A DNA stretch of 64,000 bases from Vibrio penaeicida (GCF_002933855.1 NZ_BFAQ01000044.1:1-64000); one strand, 5' to 3'; positions 34,113 through 43,882 are shown, counted from the first letter of the stretch. Numbers and translations: made by a program. Notes: generated by a model from the sequence alone, not told the origin.

Positions 34113-34790
34113 ATGAATCATCAAGACTTGATCCAAGCATGCCGCAGTGACTGGGAAGAATACACCAAGCATTCATTTGTTCAGCAATTGGCTAATGGTT
34201 CGCTCGAGCAACCTTGCTATATGCACTATTTGAAGCAGGATTTTCTATTCTTAAAACAATATGCTCGCGCATACGCACTTGCTATTTATAAAGCGAGAAC
34301 CTTGGAAGACATGCGGGACGCGCTACCCAGCGTTCATGCTCTACTAGATTCAGAGATCGGTCATCATGTCTCATATTGTAAGGAATGGGGGCTAAACGAA
34401 GCCGACTTGGAAGCCGAAGCGGAAGATTTCGGCACTGTCGCCTACACTCGTTATGTGTTAGACGCAGGAATGACAGGCGATCTCATCGATTTGTATGCAG
34501 CTCTTGCACCTTGCTCTATTGGATATGCAGAAATCGGTCGACAACTGTTGAACGACCCTGCAACAAAAATAGAAGGGAACCCCTACGCAAGCTGGATTCA
34601 GCTATATGGCGGTGAAGAATTCCAACAAAGTGTCGCACAAGGTACGAAAACCATTGATAAGCTTCTGGCGGAAGTAGAGCTCGATAGCCCTCGTGGTAGA
34701 AACCTGATTCAGGTGTTTAAAACCGCAACCCGTATGGAAGTGGCATTCTGGCAACAAGGGCTGAATGCGATCAAGGACGGAAAGATATGA
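34113..34790 (+). CDS. tenA: Thiaminase II / aminopyrimidine aminohydrolase
   Basis: A 225-residue all-helical TenA protein. It hydrolyses aminopyrimidine released from degraded thiamine to HMP, which ThiD then uses. The active-site Cys is present (LAPCSIGYAEIG) with the conserved YLKQDFLFLKQYARAYA helix and FQQSV..GT.. segment. The stop overlaps the thiM start by four bases. It fits the salvage role of the ThiXYZ system. Confidence 0.95.
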   Translation: MNHQDLIQACRSDWEEYTKHSFVQQLANGSLEQPCYMHYLKQDFLFLKQYARAYALAIYKARTLEDMRDALPSVHALLDSEIGHHVSYCKEWGLNEADLEAEAEDFGTVAYTRYVLDAGMTGDLIDLYAALAPCSIGYAEIGRQLLNDPATKIEGNPYASWIQLYGGEEFQQSVAQGTKTIDKLLAEVELDSPRGRNLIQVFKTATRMEVAFWQQGLNAIKDGKI

Positions 34791-35572
34791 ATACTCAAGA
34801 CATAGCAAAGGCACTCAGTGCCGTTAGAGACAATAAACCTCTCGTCGTAAATATCACTAACTATGTGGTGATGAACAATACAGCGAATGCGCTGCTCGCC
34901 ATTGGTGCATCGCCAATCATGGCGCATTCCCGTGAAGAGCTAGCAGAAATGATGACGTTCTGTGGTGCACTTGTCATTAATATAGGCACACTAGACAGTG
35001 TTTGGATTCCGCGTATGCAGTATGCGGTCGATCAAGCAAACAAAAATGGTAAAGTCGTCATACTTGATCCGGTAGGATGTGGCGCAAGCACCATTCGAAC
35101 TAAAATCTCGCGCGAACTAGCTCAATCAGCTAATAAACTGATCATTCGTGGTAATGCTTCAGAGATCATCGCCATGGCGGGTGAGCAGGCTCAGAGCAAA
35201 GGTGTCGATGCATTGGATAGCAGTGACACTGCCGTTGGTGCAGCAAATCACTTAGCTAAGGCGTTAAACTGCAATGTCGTGGTATCAGGAGAGGTCGACT
35301 ACGTTGTCACACCATCGAAGATCTACACGCTATCGAATGGTCACGCAATGATGCCGTACGTTACGGGAATGGGCTGTACCATGAGCGCATTAACCGGTGC
35401 TTTTGCAGCAATTGGTGATGAAACTGGGTTATCAGCGGCTGCCGTCTTAGGTGTTGCAGGTGAAATCGCGGCAGAAAACGCCACAGGTCCTGGCAGCTTA
35501 CAAGTCTCCTTGCTTGATACCCTGTATCAACTCGATGAAAAAACCTTGATTGAACGGCTGAAGTTGTCATAG
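34787..35572 (+). CDS. thiM: Hydroxyethylthiazole kinase
   Basis: A 261-residue ribokinase-like enzyme that phosphorylates the thiazole alcohol for coupling by ThiE. Features: NITNYVVMNNTANALLAIGASPIM at the N-terminus, VVILDPVGCGAS, IIRGNASEI and the C-terminal GMGCTMSALTGAF. Start codon is in a four-base ATGA overlap with tenA. Confidence 0.96.
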   Translation: MNTQDIAKALSAVRDNKPLVVNITNYVVMNNTANALLAIGASPIMAHSREELAEMMTFCGALVINIGTLDSVWIPRMQYAVDQANKNGKVVILDPVGCGASTIRTKISRELAQSANKLIIRGNASEIIAMAGEQAQSKGVDALDSSDTAVGAANHLAKALNCNVVVSGEVDYVVTPSKIYTLSNGHAMMPYVTGMGCTMSALTGAFAAIGDETGLSAAAVLGVAGEIAAENATGPGSLQVSLLDTLYQLDEKTLIERLKLS

Positions 35573-35660
35573 CAATCTGGTGGCAATTCACTAAAGAGCG
35601 TTGTATTACAGCGCTTTTTTAACACCTCATTCTACTCACCAAACTCATTGAGGATACGGT

Positions 35661-36287
35661 ATGAGCCCCTACACTCTCTACCTAGTCACAGACGATAAAC
35701 AGGACATCGATACATTTTCATCAGTGCTAACTGAAGCCGTGAAAGGTGGTGTCACTATGGTACAAGTCCGTGAGAAACATGGAGATGTCCGCGCTTTTAT
35801 CGAAAGAGCCTTGTGCGCTAAGTCGATACTTACTGGCACGGGAGTTCCACTCATTATTAATGATCGAGTGGATGTGGCACTTGCGGTCGATGCCGACGGT
35901 GTTCACCTCGGTCAATCCGATATGCCAGTAACCCTCGCCCGAAAGCTACTCGGTGAAGACAAAATCTTGGGTTTATCAGTGGAAAGCAAATCGCAGCTCG
36001 AAGAAGCAAAAATGTTGCCTGTCGATTATCTCGGAATCAGTGCCATTTTTTCAACGCCAACAAAGTCTGACGTAAAGTACGAATGGGGAATAGAAGGATT
36101 GGTTCATGCAGTAAAAGAGAGCCCATTTCCAACCGTTGCGATTGGAGGGATCAATGAATCCAATCTAGTGGATGTTGTGACCACTGGGGTCCACGGCATT
36201 GCTTTGGTCTCTGCGATATGTCATGCGCCAAGCCCAAAAGTTGCTACTGAGAATCTTCTTTCCAAAATTCTTTCTGCACAAAAATAA
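35661..36287 (+). CDS. thiE: Thiamine-phosphate synthase
   Basis: A 208-residue TIM-barrel enzyme that joins HMP-PP and thiazole phosphate to thiamine phosphate. Landmarks: VTMVQVREKHGD, INDRVDVALAVDADGVHLGQSDMP, GLSVES and AIGGINESN. It is 88 bases downstream of thiM and closes the salvage operon. No de novo genes (thiC, thiG, thiH, thiF, thiS) are in the window. Confidence 0.96.
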   Translation: MSPYTLYLVTDDKQDIDTFSSVLTEAVKGGVTMVQVREKHGDVRAFIERALCAKSILTGTGVPLIINDRVDVALAVDADGVHLGQSDMPVTLARKLLGEDKILGLSVESKSQLEEAKMLPVDYLGISAIFSTPTKSDVKYEWGIEGLVHAVKESPFPTVAIGGINESNLVDVVTTGVHGIALVSAICHAPSPKVATENLLSKILSAQK

Positions 36288-36430
36288 GAAGACAGATGAG
36301 AATTGAGTCAAATCTGAGCTTCAAGAGAACAATCAATCTAGAGATAACACGCATACCGTTCATAATGTTGTAAGTGCATGGTTGGCATAGTACCATTTGG
36401 CAGCCTTGGTACTGCCGGAACTGTTCATCA

Positions 36431-38374
36431 ATGGGAAAACGTGCGTTATATATAACCGCCTTTTTGGGCTTGAGCTTCCTCAGTATTTTAACTGCTTATG
36501 TTGTGCTCTTTGAACCCACAATTGAAGATTTGACGGGTGCACAAATCATCGTTTTCCACCCTGAAAACGAATTAAAAGACACGCAAAATGGTCGAGATAT
36601 TTTGCAAATTAGAAAAACGCTAGATATCTCTACCCTAGAAACGGAACAAGCCCTCCAGGCTTTTGATGCTAAAACCAAACCTTCACTGACTCCTACTGAA
36701 GCGGCTTACCGCCTTTTCACTTTACGCAGCTTAGCCAAAGACAAGAAAGAACATCAACTTGCTGAAGAGTACACTCAAAAACTTAATCAGCTTTCAGAAC
36801 AAGAAGACCTTACATGGCTAACTCTCGTAATGATGATCGACAAAAGTACTAACCTTGGAAGAAGAGGCGAAATTCAACAAGGCACAAAACTTATCAACCA
36901 AGCCATTAGGCTTGCTACGGAAAGGCACATTCTCTATCTGTTACCTAAAGCTCATAATACCGCAGGTTTTTTAAGTAACGCTGATAACCAGTTAATGGAT
37001 GCGCAGCGCCACTTCATGCTTGGAATAGATGTGTCCAAAAAAATCGGAGACGAGAAATTACTCGGCTCGTTTTACAATAACTTGGGGCTACTGTACCTGC
37101 ACATCGAAAAATGGGACAAAGCTTTGGAGTTTATGGAGAAAGCACGTAAGGTTGCACCTCAACGCAGTCGCGAAAGAAACGGACTTCTTCAACTCATTCA
37201 TTTGAACGAAGCGTACGTATACTACAAGCTAAACAACGCTGAAAAGCTACGCGAATCTTACTATGCTTCGTTAAAATATTATGATGAGAAAGCGGCCAAC
37301 CCTAGGCGTAAAATTCTTCAAATAAAAGGGGAAACCCTACTCCATCTTTCGAGCAAGCAATACCTTAAAACCATCGAAGCTTCCAACCGCTGCTTAACCG
37401 CACCAGAAATATTTGAGCTACCAATACAACAGGGACAATGCCAGTTAGTTAAATCGAAGGCATTGCAAGAGCTCGGTCATCTTCAAAAAGCGCTTTATAA
37501 CGTCGATGATTCCATTGCCACCTTTTCTTCTATCAATCACAAGCGCTGGCTAATAAGAGCCTATGAACAAAAAGCGGATATCCTTGAATTACTGGGGAAA
37601 GTCGATGATGCACTCGTCATGTACAAACAATACTATGAGCAAGATAAACAGCACTTGTTAAGTAAAGTCTACGATCTGGAACATGCATTTGTAACGCAGC
37701 ACATTAGACAAGAAAAGGATTTGCTGAACATTCAAAACCAGCTGGGAGCAGCACAATTAGCGAAAGAGAAATTGCGGTTTCAAATCGCCTGCACTTGGAT
37801 CTTGATCGCTGTAATCGCCATTGTTTACGCCTTTCGCAGAACTTATCATATTAAGAGTGAAAACAAAGAACTGCATGACCTATCGTATATCGACGAACTC
37901 ACCCAACTCAATAATCGGCGACATTACCAACGTCAATTAACTAGCGACGACATTTTAAGTCGAGAGCAATATTATCAAATCGCCTTATTTGACCTAGACA
38001 ACTTTAAATCGGTCAATGATACCTTCGGGCATGACGTAGGAGACGAAGTACTTATTGAAACGGCTAAACGCTTGAGCGGTCTTGTATCCAGCGCTGAACT
38101 GCTTATCCGCTGGGGAGGTGAAGAGTTTTTGGTATTAATACGATCCGATAATCACTTAGAAACTCGCATCAATGCCATGTTGAAATGCATCAACAGTGAA
38201 GCTTTTCTTACGCAAGCTGGAGCGCTCGATATTACTGTCTCCATTGGTATTAGCAAACCGGCTCTTCCAAGTGAGCTTTGCGATAGCGATGATAGCTTTC
38301 GCAAAGCGGATCAAAACCTTTATGAAGCTAAACGTTCAGGGAAAAACAGAGCCGTTTTCCCCAAAAGTGAGTAA
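36431..38374 (+). CDS. TPR-containing diguanylate cyclase
   Basis: A 647-residue signalling protein. A first membrane segment (about residues 5-27) is followed by a long helical domain with TPR-like repeats (about 95-400), a second membrane segment (ACTWILIAVIAIVYAF), then a GGDEF domain of about 165 residues. The active-site motif is GGEEF at about residue 560, so cyclic-di-GMP synthesis is expected. The start at 36431 gives a proper membrane segment; the longer frame would add 19 unlikely residues. The TPR region is thus probably periplasmic and senses an unknown input. It follows the thi operon but with 143 bases between them. Confidence 0.9.
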   Translation: MGKRALYITAFLGLSFLSILTAYVVLFEPTIEDLTGAQIIVFHPENELKDTQNGRDILQIRKTLDISTLETEQALQAFDAKTKPSLTPTEAAYRLFTLRSLAKDKKEHQLAEEYTQKLNQLSEQEDLTWLTLVMMIDKSTNLGRRGEIQQGTKLINQAIRLATERHILYLLPKAHNTAGFLSNADNQLMDAQRHFMLGIDVSKKIGDEKLLGSFYNNLGLLYLHIEKWDKALEFMEKARKVAPQRSRERNGLLQLIHLNEAYVYYKLNNAEKLRESYYASLKYYDEKAANPRRKILQIKGETLLHLSSKQYLKTIEASNRCLTAPEIFELPIQQGQCQLVKSKALQELGHLQKALYNVDDSIATFSSINHKRWLIRAYEQKADILELLGKVDDALVMYKQYYEQDKQHLLSKVYDLEHAFVTQHIRQEKDLLNIQNQLGAAQLAKEKLRFQIACTWILIAVIAIVYAFRRTYHIKSENKELHDLSYIDELTQLNNRRHYQRQLTSDDILSREQYYQIALFDLDNFKSVNDTFGHDVGDEVLIETAKRLSGLVSSAELLIRWGGEEFLVLIRSDNHLETRINAMLKCINSEAFLTQAGALDITVSIGISKPALPSELCDSDDSFRKADQNLYEAKRSGKNRAVFPKSE

Positions 38375-38412
38375 ATCTGAATTCACTATCTAGACGCCCA
38401 CTTTTCGATGAT

Positions 38413-39366
38413 TTAAGAAAACACCATGGCTTTTAAGCTCGAATTTTCATCTTTATCTTTAAATTCAGGTGGGTTCTCTAATCGGTATTGGTAAGTCAGT
38501 GCAGGCGCTTCTCTCTTCATCCCTTCAATTAAGAAGTCGGGGCTTACGCTGGGTGAATTGACGCACGCGAGTACTTCCCCACCCTCTGTGAGTAAATCGG
38601 GTAAACGGCGCAAGATCTTTTGATAGTCTTTGGTGAGCGCAAAACTGCCTTTTTGAAATGACGGCGGGTCAATAACGACGATATCATAAGGTCCATACTT
38701 CTTTATTTTCCCCCATGATTTAAAAATATCATGCCCCATAAAACTGACGGAATTCAGGTTATGCCCATTTAATTTGTGATTGTCCCTGCCTCGGCTCAAG
38801 CTCGATTTCGCCATATCAACGTTAACCACTTGATCGGCTTCACCCTCAATAGCTGCCACTGAAAATCCGCAAGTGTAGGCAAATAGGTTTAGTACCTTTT
38901 TGTGCTTTGCGCGCTCACGTACCCAATCCCTGCCAAAGCGCATATCTAGGAATAAGCCAAAATTCTGATTTTTACCCAGCTCCAATTGATACTTTAACCC
39001 CGATTCCGTCACTACGGGTTTAAGGTTTGGCTCGCCAAAAATAGCTTCAAATGGCGCACCATCTTGATAACGGTGTTGCAGCAAGATGGCATTCAATCCA
39101 CGTTGCAGGTATACCTCGTTTTTTGCTAAACCTAGTAACCCAACTTTTAGTTCATTCAGAAATTCGGGATCTACAGATTTGAATAGATGAACAACGAGTT
39201 GCCCCTGTAGCCAATCTACGGTGATTTGTTCTAACCCTTCCCAGCATCGCCCGCGGCCATGAAATAAGCGTCTTACCTCATCGGGCGTTTGCTCAATGGC
39301 TGAGTCAAGTACAGCCCATAACTGCATAAGAGAGTTCGTTTTCATTTTGTTTTCACTGTTGGCCAT
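38413..39366 (-). CDS. Class I SAM-dependent RNA methyltransferase, RlmI/YwbD-like
   Basis: A 317-residue methyltransferase. SAM-binding motif LNLFAYTCGFSVAA (motif I) and the catalytic VVIDPPSFQKGSF (motif IV) are clear, and FGLFLDMRFGRDWV is the conserved motif X-like stretch of rRNA cytosine methyltransferases. The substrate is probably rRNA. ATG 39366 is used; ATG 39345 would give a four-base overlap with the upstream synthase gene. The two genes overlap, so they are co-expressed RNA-modification enzymes. Confidence 0.85.
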   Translation of the reverse strand: MANSENKMKTNSLMQLWAVLDSAIEQTPDEVRRLFHGRGRCWEGLEQITVDWLQGQLVVHLFKSVDPEFLNELKVGLLGLAKNEVYLQRGLNAILLQHRYQDGAPFEAIFGEPNLKPVVTESGLKYQLELGKNQNFGLFLDMRFGRDWVRERAKHKKVLNLFAYTCGFSVAAIEGEADQVVNVDMAKSSLSRGRDNHKLNGHNLNSVSFMGHDIFKSWGKIKKYGPYDIVVIDPPSFQKGSFALTKDYQKILRRLPDLLTEGGEVLACVNSPSVSPDFLIEGMKREAPALTYQYRLENPPEFKDKDENSSLKAMVFS

Positions 39367-40040
39367 ATTAGGTTCCAAGGAGTTTTCCACGCCTCTAGGG
39401 CTTCTTTTATTACTGGTGACTGCCATTTTTCGCCACAGTGAGCATGTTCGGCAGGGTTACAGAGGAATTCGAAAAGATGGTCATCATACGTAAACCTGAG
39501 CGCATACGCATGGAGATACCCGCGGTCCGAGACGGAAGAAGGATGATAAATATCATCGCCAATAATTGGTGAACCTACGGACTTTAATGCCACTCTGATT
39601 TGGTGGGTTTTACCTGTGTAAGGCTTACATAAAAATACCCGCTCTCCCGCTTCCCCTGCAGAAGAAAAGAACTGAGTAATAGCAGGGTTAGCTTTACTGC
39701 TCATCAACTTCCAACTGGACCGGCGAGAACGTTCCATATCACCGGTAATCGTACCTTGCTTCTTTTTAGGCTTTTTTGCACCAATAGCTAGATAGAATTT
39801 TTCTATATCACGCTGCGCAAATAACGATGAGAGCTTACTAGCCGCTTCAGCATGCCTTGCCATTATGAGCATCCCAGATGTCATTTTATCTAAGCGATGG
39901 ACAAGATAGAGCTGTTCATCCCCTGATACTTTCGCAACCTCAAAAGGCAAGCTAACGTCACCGTCATCTTTGTGCACACTGATACCAAAGTGTTTATTAA
40001 TAATGAGGAAATCGGAATGGGTATAGAGGATATCAAACAT
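39342..40040 (-). CDS. RluA-family pseudouridine synthase
   Basis: A 232-residue RluA-type enzyme with the catalytic motif HRLDKMTSG (the Asp is the nucleophile) and the late motifs KPYTGKTHQIRV and HLFEF. It lacks an N-terminal S4 domain and is similar in size to TruC/RluA. The exact target uridine cannot be decided here. Its stop codon lies within the methyltransferase gene. Confidence 0.9.
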   Translation of the reverse strand: MFDILYTHSDFLIINKHFGISVHKDDGDVSLPFEVAKVSGDEQLYLVHRLDKMTSGMLIMARHAEAASKLSSLFAQRDIEKFYLAIGAKKPKKKQGTITGDMERSRRSSWKLMSSKANPAITQFFSSAGEAGERVFLCKPYTGKTHQIRVALKSVGSPIIGDDIYHPSSVSDRGYLHAYALRFTYDDHLFEFLCNPAEHAHCGEKWQSPVIKEALEAWKTPWNLIWPTVKTK

Positions 40041-40154
40041 AAATGGCTCCTTCGCAGGCGCTGAATTATAGCGATTCCTACAGAAGAAGCCATTAAATAC
40101 AGTAAGCTCTTACAAACTTACGTGATTTACAAGCTTAGAAGAATTACCAGCCTA

Positions 40155-40241
40155 GGTTATTGGAGAACCTCATCTGTTTGAAAACCTAATCTATTTGAAA
40201 ACCTAAGTTATTGGAGAAACAAAGCTATTGGAAAACCTAAG
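40155..40241. repeat. Degenerate short tandem repeats after the chemoreceptor gene
   Basis: Five imperfect units of about 16-19 bases built on TATTGGAAAACCTAAG (variants with TTTGAAAACC and GGAGAAAC) lie between the chemoreceptor stop and the RluA-type gene. They are not coding in any frame that I can support. Confidence 0.7.
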
Positions 40242-40246
40242 GCTAC

Positions 40247-41869
40247 TTATGAAATTTTAAACTTCGAGACTAAGCCCTTAAGTTCATTCACACGCTCGCT
40301 TAAGCCTGTTACGTCGTGCGTACTGCGATCAACCAGTTGCAATGAGTTCGCAGAAATATCATTTATGGTACTAATGTCGTTAGCAATTTCCTGTGTTACT
40401 GCTGTTTGCTCTTCTGTCGCTGTCGCAATAGCAGCAATCATTCCTTGAACTTGGTTTGTACTTGCCACTATCTGATCGAGAGCCGCTCCTGCGCCCGCGC
40501 TTTGTTCAACACCCTTCTCAACCAATTCAACGCTATCGGAAGTAGAAGACATCACCTTTTGTGTGCCCTGCTGAATAGCTTGGATAATTTCAGAAACTTC
40601 TTGAGTTGCTTGCGTTGTACGCTCGGCAAGAGCGCGAACTTCATCTGCAACGACAGCAAAACCTCTGCCAGACTCACCGGCACGTGCAGCCTCTATAGCC
40701 GCATTCAACGCTAGTAAGTTGGTCTGCTCGGCAATGCCTTCAATCACTTTGATAACACTGCCAATTTGCTCACCGTGCTCGTTCAGCTCACGCATACTCA
40801 CAGACATTTCAGCCATTTGAGTTGATGCTTTCTCGATGCTACCAACCATTCCTAAAATAACATTGCGACCACTTTCCGCTGCATCGCCAGATTGCGAAGC
40901 ACTGTCTGCGGTTGCGACGCTTTGCTGCGCAACTTCACCAATCGTAAGGGTGAGCTCCTCAGACGCTGTAGAAATCAAGTTCGCCTTATCGGCTTGCTCT
41001 GTCGCGCCCTGAGAAATAGAAGTCGTGACCTGAGAGAGATCCGTTGTGACTGTTTCAACTTGCTCACTAACCTGCGAAATAGACGTCAACAGCGTTTTCA
41101 ATGAACGTTGCATCGCATTGATGGATTCAGCAAGATTTGAGAGCTCATCGCCACTGTTGTCTACAATCTCTTCAGACGTTAGATCGCCATTCGCAATATT
41201 TTTTGCAACCGCTTCCAGCTTTTCGATTCGCCCTGTTAAAGAAGAAGACAAACGATAGGCAATAACCAAAGCAATAAATGAACCCACTACCAGTAGCGTA
41301 ATCATCGTATTGCTCATAGAGGCTAATGAATCATTTAGTGTATTAAGACCGTTTTCAACGTCGCTTTTTTCGGCCGCTGATTCGCGGTCTAGAATTTTTT
41401 CCATTGGAGCCATGGTTTTTGATTCTATTGCCATTTTCTTGGCGTACAGCTCTTTCATTTGCTCCGCTGTATTCCCTTCACGACTTGCGATAGGAAACAG
41501 GGACTCTATTGAGCGTTTATATTCCGAGCCAAAACTCCTAATTTGATTGACGGTATTTTTCGCGTGGGAGCTCGTTTCAATTTGCGCTAGACTGTTCAGC
41601 GCACTTTCAAATTGGCTGTAATTATCAACGAAATCTGATTGTGCCGAGCTATCACCTAGAATGATTCTCAAGGCATCGCGCTGCATGTCTCCAGACTCAT
41701 CTATCAAGGTCAGGTATAGCTCCATACCCGGGACGTCATCTGTACGAATGGCGTTTTCTAAATCATGTGCAGATTTAACCTGAAAAAAGACGACCGTGAC
41801 GGATATAGCCATTAAAAATATGATGCTGCCAAAAGCGGCCGACAGTTTTTGCTTGACTGAAAGATTCAT
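40247..41869 (-). CDS. Methyl-accepting chemotaxis protein
   Basis: A 540-residue receptor: membrane segment at residues 10-30, a periplasmic helical-bundle ligand domain (about 31-190), a second membrane segment (ITLLVVGSFIALVIAY), a HAMP domain, and a long cytoplasmic signalling coiled coil. The hairpin tip with its conserved IEGIAEQTNLLALNAAIEAA segment is present (in the signalling part, about residue 380). The ligand is unknown. No CheR-binding pentapeptide is seen at the C-terminus (KFKIS). Confidence 0.95.
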   Translation of the reverse strand: MNLSVKQKLSAAFGSIIFLMAISVTVVFFQVKSAHDLENAIRTDDVPGMELYLTLIDESGDMQRDALRIILGDSSAQSDFVDNYSQFESALNSLAQIETSSHAKNTVNQIRSFGSEYKRSIESLFPIASREGNTAEQMKELYAKKMAIESKTMAPMEKILDRESAAEKSDVENGLNTLNDSLASMSNTMITLLVVGSFIALVIAYRLSSSLTGRIEKLEAVAKNIANGDLTSEEIVDNSGDELSNLAESINAMQRSLKTLLTSISQVSEQVETVTTDLSQVTTSISQGATEQADKANLISTASEELTLTIGEVAQQSVATADSASQSGDAAESGRNVILGMVGSIEKASTQMAEMSVSMRELNEHGEQIGSVIKVIEGIAEQTNLLALNAAIEAARAGESGRGFAVVADEVRALAERTTQATQEVSEIIQAIQQGTQKVMSSTSDSVELVEKGVEQSAGAGAALDQIVASTNQVQGMIAAIATATEEQTAVTQEIANDISTINDISANSLQLVDRSTHDVTGLSERVNELKGLVSKFKIS

Positions 41870-42052
41870 AGAGCGTCCTTAAAAAAAGCCCAGTGTAGAG
41901 CTTAAAAAAATTAAAATAATAAGAATGGTAGAGCTCATATCATATGCAAGAAAAAGTGTTTCAATAAGTGTTGTAGGTGTACAAAAGCCTACCTACGTTT
42001 AGAATGAACTTTACTGCATTAACAATATGACATTCGATTTATATTCGAACAC

Positions 42053-42075
42053 AAAAAAGCCCTAGAAACTAGGGC
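42053..42075 (-). terminator. Terminator after the symporter gene
   Basis: GCCCTAG (42059-42065) pairs with CTAGGGC (42069-42075) around AAA. An A run at 42053-42058 gives the T run on the minus strand, where the symporter gene lies. Confidence 0.88.
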
Positions 42076-42116
42076 AGGAATGTTTTTTAATAATCTTATT
42101 ATTAAGCTGTGATCTT

Positions 42117-43451
42117 CTACGCAAAGAACACCACAAGCATTAATACAGGGCAAACTACTCGTACATAGATAGGCCAGATTTTCCAAAATACCGAGTTCTC
42201 TACTTCAGGGTAACCCTGACGTATTTCTTCAAGTACTTTATTTCTATGCCAAATCCAACCGACAAGCAGTGCCCAAACTAGACCCAATATAGGCTGAGCG
42301 TATACAGTTGTTGCCTGTACGACTAAACCAAATAACGAGCCAAAGTTCAGAACGATAATCGCTGAGATTAACGTAATCACTCCACCTATCCATATAACGG
42401 CAGCAGTACGGGTTTGCTTTAATTCTTCTATCGCACAAGCAACAGGAACTTCCAACATTGAAATGGATGATGTTAGTGCTGCGATCATCATAAGTGCGAA
42501 AAACATCATGCTAGCTACGATGCCGAAGCTGCCCATGGTATCGAACATTGCGGGTAGTACGGTGAACACCAATGTGTCAGAACTTAGTAGAGCGCCAGTT
42601 TCATCGAAAATTTGAACACCATGCTGTTTTGCTACAAACATCGCAGGCAAAACAAGCAAACCGGCACAAATGGCGATTCCAGTATCAACAAGGGAAACCT
42701 GAACGGCTGTTTTAGGAATGTTGGTATCTTTCTTTAGGTAAGAGCCATACACCATCATGGTTGCAACGCCCAAAGAAAGTGAGAAAAACGCTTGTCCCAT
42801 CGCACTCACCACTAAATCGGAATTAAAGTGTGAGAAATCAGGAACGAGGTACATTTTAAGCCCTTCGGAAGCGCCTTCTTGAGTAAGAATGTATCCTATC
42901 ATCACTACAAACAAGACAAGTAGCACAGGCATTAATCGGGTAGACCAACGCTCAATACCATTAGCGACACCGCTTCTTACTACATACATAGTGGCAATCA
43001 TAAACATGATCATTAGAAACAGGTTTCGGCTATCTCCAAAGCTTGTTAGCCATGTAGATGCCTCATTTAGCCCCACAATTTCTAACGCACTTCCAGCAAA
43101 CTCACCAAATAGCCACCCTGCAATAATGGCGTAAAAACTGAGAATAAGGGACGCCGCCGTCATTGCTACAATACCTAAAAGAGCTGCACCCATTTTACCA
43201 TTTGGCCAAACTGCTTTAAGAGATTGAATGGGATTAGATTGACCGTACCGGCCAATGGTGAGTTCTGCTATTAGCATTGGACACGCCAACACAAAAACCA
43301 TCACAAGATAGGTAATTAAAAATACCGCACCACCATTACTGGCCGCTTGAGTAGGAAACCCCCAAATATTACCTAAACCGACAGCACTGCCCGCTGCTGC
43401 CATAATGAAGCCCAATTTAGAAGAAAATTGAGCACGAGATGTTGATGCCAT
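42117..43451 (-). CDS. Sodium-dependent transporter, neurotransmitter:sodium symporter family
   Basis: A 444-residue inner-membrane protein with 11-12 predicted segments. The N-terminal segment (KLGFIMAAAGSAVGLGNIWGFP) is the hallmark of the NSS (SNF/LeuT) family, with the unwound helix 1 that binds sodium and substrate. Bacterial members import amino acids. The single gene has its own terminator. Substrate not readable. Confidence 0.94.
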   Translation of the reverse strand: MASTSRAQFSSKLGFIMAAAGSAVGLGNIWGFPTQAASNGGAVFLITYLVMVFVLACPMLIAELTIGRYGQSNPIQSLKAVWPNGKMGAALLGIVAMTAASLILSFYAIIAGWLFGEFAGSALEIVGLNEASTWLTSFGDSRNLFLMIMFMIATMYVVRSGVANGIERWSTRLMPVLLVLFVVMIGYILTQEGASEGLKMYLVPDFSHFNSDLVVSAMGQAFFSLSLGVATMMVYGSYLKKDTNIPKTAVQVSLVDTGIAICAGLLVLPAMFVAKQHGVQIFDETGALLSSDTLVFTVLPAMFDTMGSFGIVASMMFFALMMIAALTSSISMLEVPVACAIEELKQTRTAAVIWIGGVITLISAIIVLNFGSLFGLVVQATTVYAQPILGLVWALLVGWIWHRNKVLEEIRQGYPEVENSVFWKIWPIYVRVVCPVLMLVVFFA

Positions 43452-43882
43452 AAATACCGCCTGATTGGATTAGCCTGTGTAAAAATATATTTACACAGAC
43501 TGAATTTCTTATTTTTAACTGATCGATGGCAAGTAAAACAGTTTGAGACTAGAATTGGAAGCGCACGTAGTCTAATTAGTCAATAATAGCCCACAAAAAA
43601 GCATCGTTAGCTTCTTTTTTAATCAAATCTAGTGTTATATCTTAAACAAAATAAAATACGAAAAATTAATTACTACAACAAATTTGTACAATTCGTTTAC
43701 ATATAACCAAGTAACCTCAAGATACTTGGATATAATTGCTCGGTATCATTCTCTTCTCTTCGGGCTATTCCACTCATTTCTCATTCTTAATAGGGATATG
43801 CGAGTAGTTGTTGTTTCTTCTTAAGCTCCTTCTGCTTATAGTGGTAGAATAAATTCGTTACCATCCTGATTTGTCGAGGAAA
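43452..43882. other. Non-coding spacer of about 430 bases before the cls gene
   Basis: AT-rich. It contains the second copy of the dispersed inverted repeat (43700-43735). I see no gene. Confidence 0.6.
43700..43735. repeat. Dispersed inverted repeat, copy 2
   Basis: Arms CCAAGTA (43707-43713) and TACTTGG (43723-43729) with the spacer ACCTCAAGA. Flanking ATATA sequences extend the symmetry. It matches copy 1 at 5554-5584 closely, including the spacer. Confidence 0.7.

Noticed and set aside
36374..36430. Upstream extension of the GGDEF protein
   Set aside because: It would add 19 residues rich in Trp and Cys before the membrane segment, with no supporting ribosome site; ATG 36431 gives the normal layout.
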